A stretch of 5,281 bases of DNA from Acidimicrobiaceae bacterium. Its GTDB lineage: Bacteria; Actinomycetota; Acidimicrobiia; Acidimicrobiales; Bog-793. The position numbers and the translations under genes are program-made. Location: assembly GCA_025463965.1 (NCBI GenBank), contig JAODBN010000344.1, positions 1 through 5,281 on the forward strand. Direction: 5' to 3'. This document shows, in pieces, positions 1-4,388 of the stretch; position 1 is the stretch's first letter; each line of letters starts with the position of its first letter. The notes beneath the pieces are model-generated. The model worked only from the letters and a program-made list of their open reading frames with translations. It was not told the DNA's origin and searched no databases.

Positions 1-2
1 TC

Positions 3-278
3 GCGATGGGCGCCGAGGGGTTCACCGAGCGCGCCGCACGCGAACTCTGGCCACCGGCGCGACTGCCCGCAAACGCGTCCCTGATCTCAGCATTCAGCTC
101 ACCGTCCGGGAGGCCCAGGTTGCCCGGCTCGCCCGCGACGGCCGTTCAAACGCCGAAATCGCTGGGCAGCTATTTATCAGCCCGCACACCGTCCAATACC
201 ACCTGCATAAGGTTTTCACTAAGCTCGGCATCAGGTCGCGCCTGCAGCTTGCGCAAGTGCTCTCGCGTGATCCGGTAA
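3..278 (+). pseudogene. LuxR-family regulator, C-terminal HTH fragment, frameshifted and cut by the left edge
   Basis: This is the DNA-binding end of a large LuxR-type transcriptional activator whose N-terminal part lies outside the window. Bases 6-47 encode GAEGFTERAAREL, the usual helix ahead of the HTH in this family. The homology then jumps to another frame: from base 50 it continues as ATGATARKR, then LTVREAQVARLARDGRSN (98-151), the helix start SPHTVQYHLHKVFTKLGIRS (175-234) and LQLAQVL. A single missing base near 47-48 explains the jump, because adding one base there restores the family-typical ARELLATG. In the original frame a TAA occurs at 276-278. The HTH frame itself has no stop near the normal end of the family and stays open to TAG at 515-517, inside antisense galT. 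Frameshift and lost stop both point to a decaying gene. A sequencing error is the alternative explanation for the frameshift. The family assignment is firm; the exact boundaries are not. Confidence 0.8.
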
Positions 279-321
279 GGGACCACCTCCGCGACCGACT
301 GGCTCGGGACCCCGCGAATCG

Positions 322-1404
322 TCAAGACGCCAGCTCGCGCAGCCGCTGTGCGGCGGCCTCCGGGGCGATGTCGTTGGCGAACGCCTCCATCGCGGACTCC
401 GATCCGGCGAGGTACTTGAGCTTGTCGTCGGTGCGCCGGATAGTGAACAGCTCGAGGTGGCAGGCGAACAGCTCGCGACCCGTTCGCGTCGGCGCCTGGT
501 GCCAGGCAGAGATGTAGGGCGCCGGACGGTCGAACAGCCGATCGAAACGGCCGAGCAGATCGAGGTAGAGGTCGGCGAACTCTGAACGAGCCTCGTCGTC
601 CAGTGCGAGCAGGTCCGGCGCTGGGCGGTTCGGGTAGAGGTGGACCTCGTAGGGCCAACGGGCGGCGAAGGGCACGAACGCGGTCCACGATGGGCTGGAT
701 GCCACGACCCGCTCGCCGTGTTGTTCGCGGGCGAGTCGGTCGTCGAAAAGGTTGCGCCCGGTCCGGTCCCGGTATGAGGTCGCGCTGGCGATCATCCTGT
801 GGGTCCGTGGCGTGACGAAGGGATAGGCGTAGATCTGGCCGTGTGGGTGTGTCTGGGTCACCCCAATTTCTGCGCCGCGGTTCTCGAAGCAGAAGACCTG
901 CTCAACTGCGGGCAGCTCGGACAGCTCGGCGCTGCGCTGGGTCCACGCTTCGAGGACGAGGGCGGCTCGACCGGGCGACAGTGAGGAGAACGAGGCGTCG
1001 TGCTTCGAGGTGAAGCACACCACCTCGCAGCGCCCCGATCCAGGCTGTCTCCACTCAGAACCGCCCGCCGGCCCGGCGCCGTGGTCGAGCACCTGATCTC
1101 CGAAGAGGGAGGGAAAGCGGTTCTCGAGCACCACGACGTCGTAGTCGTCTGCGGGGATCTCGGTCAGGTGGCCGTCGCGCGTGGGGCAGAACGGACAATC
1201 CTGCGCACTCGGGAGGTAGATCCGGTTCTGGCGATGGCTCGCGACGATCGTCCACGAGTCGAGCAGCGGGTCGTAGCGAACCTCGGAGGAGGTGGACACG
1301 GGTGGGAGTACCCGCCGGTCGACTGCGCTGCGGTCCTTACCGGGCTCCGCGTCGTAGTAGATGAGCTGGCGCCCGTCGGCGAGCTTGATCGTCGTCCGGT
1401 TCAT
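322..1404 (-). CDS. galT: galactose-1-phosphate uridylyltransferase
   Basis: GalT exchanges UMP between UDP-glucose and galactose-1-phosphate, giving UDP-galactose and glucose-1-phosphate, in the cytoplasmic Leloir pathway. The 360-residue protein is close to the usual family length. N-terminal landmarks are RTTIKLADGRQLIYY (3-17) and the substrate-loop region SEVRYDPLLDSWTIVASHRQ (40-59). CPFC (Cys70, Cys73), His135 in the TSKHDASF segment and His186 match the structural zinc ligands known from E. coli GalT. The HPHGQ motif (186-190) carries the covalent uridylyl-accepting nucleophile His188. The C-terminal half retains PYEVHLYPNR and SAWHQAP. The ATG at 1404 is fixed by an in-frame TAG at 1420-1422 only six codons upstream. 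No clear Shine-Dalgarno sequence precedes it, so initiation may be weak or leaderless. It is divergent from the DeoR gene across 561 bases. The usual partner galK is not downstream; the broken luxR fragment is there instead. Confidence 0.95.
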   Translation of the reverse strand: MNRTTIKLADGRQLIYYDAEPGKDRSAVDRRVLPPVSTSSEVRYDPLLDSWTIVASHRQNRIYLPSAQDCPFCPTRDGHLTEIPADDYDVVVLENRFPSLFGDQVLDHGAGPAGGSEWRQPGSGRCEVVCFTSKHDASFSSLSPGRAALVLEAWTQRSAELSELPAVEQVFCFENRGAEIGVTQTHPHGQIYAYPFVTPRTHRMIASATSYRDRTGRNLFDDRLAREQHGERVVASSPSWTAFVPFAARWPYEVHLYPNRPAPDLLALDDEARSEFADLYLDLLGRFDRLFDRPAPYISAWHQAPTRTGRELFACHLELFTIRRTDDKLKYLAGSESAMEAFANDIAPEAAAQRLRELAS

Positions 1405-1471
1405 GCGCCGGTCCAGCGCCTATGGAGCGCGATCCTCGTCGAGAGCGTTCTCGTGTGCTGCTGCTGCACCA

Positions 1472-1489
1472 CCGTTCCAATCACTTCCG
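1472..1489 (-). promoter_or_regulatory. possible operator upstream of galT (motif shared with deoR side)
   Basis: Read on the galT strand, this site contains GGAAGT, three bases, T, one base, GAAC, and ends 68 bases before the galT ATG. The same pattern lies on the plus strand at 1886-1903, 63 bases before the deoR ATG. The two sites agree at 12 of 18 positions. On the plus strand it reads as GTTC (1474-1477), 11 bases, GAAC (1489-1492). A match of this quality is expected by chance in gaps of this size, so the call rests mainly on the similar position and orientation. Confidence 0.2.
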
Positions 1490-1634
1490 AACAATACCGA
1501 TACCTCAACGTCGCTCCATGTTGGCGAAGCCGCCCAGTCTGAGTCAAGGGTCGCCAGCTTCAATCCTCTGGGGCTCTCGCCGGGGCTGCCATTTTTGCTG
1601 CTCAATGTGGATGATCTGGGGATGGGTGGCATTC

Positions 1635-1662
1635 GAGTCGAGGATCGTCGTCACCTCGGCTC
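1635..1662. repeat. inverted repeat / stem-loop with 9-pair stem
   Basis: The arms GAGTCGAGG (1635-1643) and CCTCGGCTC (1654-1662) pair over nine positions, eight Watson-Crick and one G-U if transcribed rightward, around a 10-base loop. No T-tract follows on either strand, so it does not look like an intrinsic terminator. It is the first of a run of hairpin-capable sequences in the galT-deoR gap. Confidence 0.5.
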
Positions 1663-1683
1663 AGGGCATTGCATCGACTTGAC

Positions 1684-1790
1684 CCAGGTTTCGAATGCGA
1701 ACACAATCGAACCTTCCTGGAAGGCAGCGCTGCTGCGTCCCGGGAGGCGTTCGCGAAGGAAGCCACCCGAGCGGAAGTGCTTCGGCTTCC
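1684..1790. repeat. cluster of palindromes and hairpins in the galT-deoR gap
   Basis: The cluster contains, in order: CCAGG (1684-1688) and TTCGA (1690-1694) facing TCGAA (1707-1711) and CCTGG (1716-1720); the perfect 13-base palindrome CCTTCCTGGAAGG (1712-1724); GCAGCGCTGC (1724-1733); TCCCGGGA (1738-1745); TTCGCGAA (1750-1757); and the 7-base pair of arms GGAAGCC (1758-1764) and GGCTTCC (1784-1790). They follow one another almost without gaps. Short palindromes are frequent in GC-rich DNA, but this density is greater than I would expect. A structured RNA, protein-binding sites or a chance cluster are all open. No known riboswitch or ncRNA family is recognised. Confidence 0.4.
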
Positions 1791-1885
1791 CGGACAGCTG
1801 CTATTTGACGGGCTCGAGGGGATGCCGGATGCTCGTTCGGGCCGCACGCTGCACCGCCGCGTCACTCCGTGGCGTGAGCGATGTT

Positions 1886-1903
1886 GGGAAGTTCCTTGAA
1901 CCG
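1886..1903 (+). promoter_or_regulatory. possible operator upstream of deoR, two overlapping short palindromes
   Basis: The site contains GGAAGTTCC (1887-1895, four-base arms around one base) overlapping GTTCCTTGAAC (1891-1901, perfect four-base arms around three bases). It overlaps the candidate deoR -35 box, where an autoregulatory repressor would be expected to bind. It shares GGAAGT...T.GAAC with the galT-side site at 1472-1489. The assignment is an inference from position and symmetry only. Confidence 0.25.
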
Positions 1904-1924
1904 CGTGTTGCATCCTGTCACGAT
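1896..1924 (+). promoter_or_regulatory. weak candidate deoR promoter
   Basis: TTGAAC (1896-1901) and CACGAT (1919-1924) are separated by 17 bases. The -35 matches TTGACA at four of six positions and the -10 matches TATAAT at three, including the A and T at positions 2 and 6. Spacing and position, about 42 bases before the start codon, are reasonable, but the match is poor. Confidence 0.2.
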
Positions 1925-1953
1925 CGGGGGCGACGGGCCGAGGACGTCACCCC

Positions 1954-1960
1954 GGGGAGA
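1954..1960 (+). promoter_or_regulatory. ribosome binding site of deoR
   Basis: GGGGAGA lies five bases before the ATG at 1966, a normal Shine-Dalgarno arrangement. It supports this ATG as the start; the protein then begins directly with the DeoR HTH helix. Confidence 0.7.
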
Positions 1961-1965
1961 AGACG

Positions 1966-2835
1966 ATGCTGGCTGAGGTGCGTCGACAGCGAATCATGGA
2001 GGAGCTGCAGCACGGCGGGAGCGTGACCCTTGGCCGTCTCTCCGCTCTCCTCGGCGTCTCGGACATGACCATCCGCCGCGACCTCGCCGCTCTCGAGCAC
2101 GAAGGCCACCTGGAACGGGTCCGGGGGGGCGCCATGGCCCTGCAACGGGGGGTCGAGGAGCCGGGCTTCGACAAGAAGCTGCTCCGGGAGCGCCCGGAGA
2201 AGGCGGCCATCGCCGAGGCGGCCGCCGCGATGGTGCGTCCCGGCACGGCGATCGGTCTCACCGCGGGCACGACCACTTGGATGCTCGCCCGCCGCCTCGC
2301 TCGGGTGGACGGCATCACGGTGTTCACCAACTCGATGAAGGTCTGGAACGAGCTCCAGCACCCGGGCGGGCGCACGTCCGCAGTGATCTTGACCGGCGGG
2401 GAGTTCCGCACTCCCTCGGACGCCCTCGTGGGCCCCACCGCCGAGTTGGCGATCCGCTCGATGTACGTCGACGTGCTCTTCATGGGCGTACATGGGATGG
2501 ATCCGGTCGCCGGCTTCACCACCCCGAACCTGTACGAGGCCGAGACCAACCGCACCTTCATCGAACATGCCCGCCGGGTCGTGGTCCTGGCCGATCACAC
2601 CAAGTGGCGGACCGTGGGACTCTCGATCATGGCGCCGCTTTCGCGCGTCGACGCGCTCGTCACCGACAGCGGGATCAGCGAAGAGGGGCGACAGATGTTG
2701 ACGAGCCAGATCCATGACGTCCGGTTCGTGCGCGCCCCGGCGGTGCGGTCGGCCCGAGCCGCCGACGGCCCTCGGCGCTCAGCTGCGACCGGCAACGACG
2801 AAGACGCGCCGGAACGGATAGAGCGTCTCTCCTGA
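1966..2835 (+). CDS. DeoR-family transcriptional regulator
   Basis: This is a cytoplasmic repressor of the DeoR/GlpR type. Residues 6-57 form the N-terminal winged HTH, with the family signature from LSALLGVSDMTIRRDLAALE (25-44) into HLERVRGGA. The effector domain follows at about residues 70-250. Its phosphosugar-binding landmarks are GLTAGTTTWMLARRL, VFTNSMKVW, VILTGGEFR, DVLFMGVHGMDP, then NLYEAETNRTFIEHA and VVLADHTKW, ending in LSRVDALVTD. Family members usually sense phosphorylated sugars and repress adjacent sugar genes. With galT divergent next door, a galactose-pathway ligand is a reasonable inference, but not shown. At 289 residues it is about 30 longer than typical. The excess is a charged, low-complexity tail (259-289), and its last 18 residues are encoded over the 3' end of tam on the other strand. 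Some family members in actinobacteria precede galT-galK. The specific regulon is unproven. Confidence 0.93.
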   Translation: MLAEVRRQRIMEELQHGGSVTLGRLSALLGVSDMTIRRDLAALEHEGHLERVRGGAMALQRGVEEPGFDKKLLRERPEKAAIAEAAAAMVRPGTAIGLTAGTTTWMLARRLARVDGITVFTNSMKVWNELQHPGGRTSAVILTGGEFRTPSDALVGPTAELAIRSMYVDVLFMGVHGMDPVAGFTTPNLYEAETNRTFIEHARRVVVLADHTKWRTVGLSIMAPLSRVDALVTDSGISEEGRQMLTSQIHDVRFVRAPAVRSARAADGPRRSAATGNDEDAPERIERLS

Positions 2836-3561
2836 GGGGGATGGCGGGTAAGCCTCGCGCAGGGCCTCGGCGTAGGAGCGGGTGAACGGAGCGACCTCGT
2901 CCGCCATGAGCTGACCGAGGAACGGGCGCAGCCCGGTTCCCCGCATCCACTCGAGGACAGGATCTGTCCCGGTGAGCACGTGGTAGTAGGTCGTCTCCCA
3001 CACCTGGGCGTTCGCCCCGAGGTCGGTGAGCTGGCGGTAGTACTCCTGTGGCTCGGGGATTTGGGGGCGCTCGGCCACCCCGGCGAGGCGGTCCCGCCAG
3101 GGCCCGGAGGTGGCGAGCTGGCGCAGCAGGGTGTGGCTCGGCGAGTCGAAGTTGGCAGGCACCTGGAATGCGAGCGCGCCGCGGGGCGCGAGTGCGGCGA
3201 GCCAACGCGAGAACAGCGCGGAATGTCCGGGGATCCACTGGAAAGCAGCGTTCGACAGGATGACGTCCACACTCTCGTCGTCCGGTGCCCAGGTGGCGAT
3301 GTCGCCTCGCTCGAAGCGAAGGCGCGGGGGTGCCTCGTGGGCCTTGGCTTGCTCGAGCATCGCTTCGGAGCTGTCGATGCCAAGAATCGCCGCCTCCGGC
3401 CAGTGCTCGAGCAGCCCGGCGGTCGCCGTGCCCGGCCCGCACCCCAGATCGACGACGAAGCCCGGGGATCGAGCAGGCACCCGGGCCACGAGGTCCCAGA
3501 ACGGGCGCTCCCGCTCGCTGGCGTACTGCAAGTACTGATCGGGGTCCCACGCGGTGGCCAT
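2779..3561 (-). CDS. tam: trans-aconitate 2-methyltransferase
   Basis: Tam uses S-adenosylmethionine to methylate trans-aconitate, the spontaneous isomer of cis-aconitate that inhibits aconitase, and so detoxifies it in the cytoplasm. The 260-residue protein matches the E. coli enzyme (about 252) along its length. The start WDPDQYLQYASERERPFWDL (5-24) corresponds to the family's W-P-Y-L...ER-RP opening. SAM motif I is VVDLGCGPGTAT (36-47) and the acidic ribose-binding loop is GIDSSEAML (61-69). GDIATW (86-91), SNAAFQWIP, ETTYYHVL, the WMRGTGLRPFL stretch and the closing FRRVFVVAGR are all family-typical. A frame with starts up to 3687 exists, but the extra 42 residues have no counterpart and a strong ribosome site precedes the ATG at 3561. 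The tandem ATG at 3564 is the alternative. It stands alone, and its 3' end overlaps deoR by 57 bases. Related small-acid methyltransferases are the only serious alternative. Confidence 0.9.
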   Translation of the reverse strand: MATAWDPDQYLQYASERERPFWDLVARVPARSPGFVVDLGCGPGTATAGLLEHWPEAAILGIDSSEAMLEQAKAHEAPPRLRFERGDIATWAPDDESVDVILSNAAFQWIPGHSALFSRWLAALAPRGALAFQVPANFDSPSHTLLRQLATSGPWRDRLAGVAERPQIPEPQEYYRQLTDLGANAQVWETTYYHVLTGTDPVLEWMRGTGLRPFLGQLMADEVAPFTRSYAEALREAYPPSPSGETLYPFRRVFVVAGRS

Positions 3562-3567
3562 CATCGT

Positions 3568-3573
3568 CTCCTC
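3568..3573 (-). promoter_or_regulatory. ribosome binding site of tam
   Basis: On the minus strand GAGGAG is followed by six bases and then the ATG at 3561; the preceding tandem ATG (3564) would have only three. The spacing therefore favours the second ATG, which also agrees with the N-terminus of known Tam proteins. Confidence 0.7.
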
Positions 3574-3587
3574 GTCGCGATCGTCCT

Positions 3588-3593
3588 TTTGTA
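3588..3593 (-). promoter_or_regulatory. candidate -10 box for tam
   Basis: TACAAA on the minus strand matches TATAAT at four of six positions in one of the few AT-containing stretches of the tam/VOC divergent gap. It would place transcription start about 20 bases before the ATG. No good -35 box is found 16-19 bases upstream. The rest of the gap (3594-3747) shows only a small perfect hairpin, CCGAC/GTCGG with a six-base loop at 3629-3644. Confidence 0.25.
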
Positions 3594-3747
3594 GACCACA
3601 ACCGGTGCTCGCTGTCGCTGACTGGTCACCGACCCACGAGTCGGCGTGGCGGCGCAGGCTCGGACCTACGCTGTCCCGATGCTCCACTGGGGTGCGAGGA
3701 CGTGGTTCGACCTCGGCGAGGTGCTGGTCGCGCCCCCGTCGCCGTGC

Positions 3748-3752
3748 GGGAG
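3748..3752 (+). promoter_or_regulatory. ribosome binding site choosing the GTG start at 3759
   Basis: GGGAG is followed by six bases and the GTG at 3759. Another in-frame GTG at 3744 lies upstream of this site and would add five residues without a ribosome site of its own. The choice of 3759 also puts the first membrane helix right at the N-terminus. Confidence 0.6.
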
Positions 3753-3758
3753 CCGGGG

Positions 3759-4388
3759 GTGAGCTTGGCCGTCACCATCTACGGCGTCTGCGCCGTGACC
3801 TTCATGCTCCTCGCCTACGCCCTCGAATCGAGGGGGGCGCGCTTCGTGCTCGCCTTCGCTCTTGGCTGCGCGCTTTCCAGCAGCTACGGGTTCTTGGCGG
3901 GGACTTGGCCATTCGGGGTGGTGGAAGGGATCTGGACCGTGGTGGCTCTCCGCCGTTACGTCACGGCCCGCGCCCCCGGCATCGACGGAGACCGGCTCAC
4001 TGCAGGGCCGCCGGGAGTGGGCGGGCGAGTGGCCTCGATCGACCACGTCCAGCTGGCTATGCCTCCCGGCCGGGAGGCGGACGCGAGGGCCTTCTACGAG
4101 GGGCTCCTCGGCATCGCTTGGGTCCCCAAGCCCGAGCACTTGGCGCGCCGGGGCGGATGCTGGTTCGAGGACGGCTCGCTGCGGGTCCACCTCGGGGTCG
4201 AGGAGGAGTTCCGCCCGGCCCGAAAGGCCCATCCCGCGCTCATGGTCCAACAGCTCGGACCGCTTGTGGGACGGCTCGCCTCAGCCGGAGTGTCGGTCGT
4301 GAGTGACGAGCCCCTCGAGGGCTACGAGCGTGTCTACGTGGAAGACCCGTTCGGCAATCGCATCGAGCTCCTGGAGCCCAGTCACTGA
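3759..4388 (+). CDS. small membrane domain fused to a VOC (glyoxalase/bleomycin-resistance-like) domain
   Basis: The 209-residue protein has two parts. Residues 3-23 (LAVTIYGVCAVTFMLLAYALE) and about 28-64 (hydrophobic, with LGCALSSSYGFLAG, WPFGVVEGIW and ALRRY at its end) are membrane-spanning. They resemble the small hypothetical membrane proteins of 70-80 residues known in actinobacteria. After a Gly/Pro/Arg-rich linker (about 70-91) comes a compact VOC domain, about 92-207: IDHVQLAMPPG (94-104), ARAFYEGLLGI, WFEDGSLRVHLGVEEEFRPA (135-154), RKAHPAL and the end motif VEDPFGNRIELLEP (194-207). His96, His144 or His158, and Glu203 are candidate metal ligands. VOC proteins include lyases, dioxygenases and antibiotic-binding proteins, so substrate and reaction cannot be assigned. 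In-frame GTG codons at 4017 and 4029 could give a separate soluble VOC protein. The stop overlaps the convergent MFS gene by seven bases. Fold assignment is firm; function is unknown. Confidence 0.82.
   Translation: MSLAVTIYGVCAVTFMLLAYALESRGARFVLAFALGCALSSSYGFLAGTWPFGVVEGIWTVVALRRYVTARAPGIDGDRLTAGPPGVGGRVASIDHVQLAMPPGREADARAFYEGLLGIAWVPKPEHLARRGGCWFEDGSLRVHLGVEEEFRPARKAHPALMVQQLGPLVGRLASAGVSVVSDEPLEGYERVYVEDPFGNRIELLEPSH

Larger units (their letters stand above)
1405..1965. other. long intergenic region between divergent galT and deoR; no convincing gene
   Basis: These 561 bases separate the galT and deoR start codons. Several open frames exist on both strands, for example a 76-codon frame at 1669-1899 (+) and a 70-codon frame at 1420-1632 (-) in phase with galT. 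None has a Shine-Dalgarno sequence, a recognisable domain or the strong G/C third-position bias of the neighbouring genes. Base composition is visibly more mixed than in the flanking genes. The region must hold promoters for both genes, but no near-consensus -35/-10 pair stands out. On the galT side a weak candidate is TTGACT, 18 bases, CAACAT (minus strand, 1547 down to 1518). The middle (1635-1880) is rich in inverted repeats, listed separately. A decayed gene, a structured RNA or an enlarged regulatory region are all possible. Confidence 0.7.

Noticed and set aside
1000..1542. Long open frames antisense to galT
   Set aside because: They are mirror frames produced by the high GC content of galT, whose own frame has full family homology and catalytic motifs.
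1571..1596. GC-rich stretch followed by five T residues, possible terminator
   Set aside because: The stretch contains a direct repeat of GGGGCT rather than an inverted repeat, so no stable stem abuts the T-tract. No gene on that strand ends there.
1420..1632. 70-codon minus-strand frame just upstream of and in phase with galT
   Set aside because: No ribosome site, Ser/Pro/Ala-rich sequence without a recognisable domain, and mixed third-position bases. The TAG at 1420-1422 separates it from galT, which already starts with its full conserved N-terminus.
1684..1720. GTTTCGAAT and GGTTCGATT resembling tRNA T-loops on either strand
   Set aside because: The flanking bases do not form the five-pair T stem, and no acceptor, anticodon or D arm can be placed around them.
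1669..1899. 76-codon plus-strand frame in the intergenic region
   Set aside because: No ribosome site, weak third-position G/C bias and no recognisable family. It coincides with the palindrome cluster, and a decayed gene cannot be shown.
3562..3687. N-terminal extension of tam to an ATG at 3687
   Set aside because: The 42 extra residues have no counterpart in Tam proteins, while GAGGAG six bases before the ATG at 3561 gives the family-typical start.
3285..3758. Long plus-strand open frame running antisense through tam into the VOC gene
   Set aside because: Upstream of 3759 the translation is a Arg/Pro/Ser-rich shadow of tam and the intergenic gap. A ribosome site and the membrane helix place the real start at 3759.
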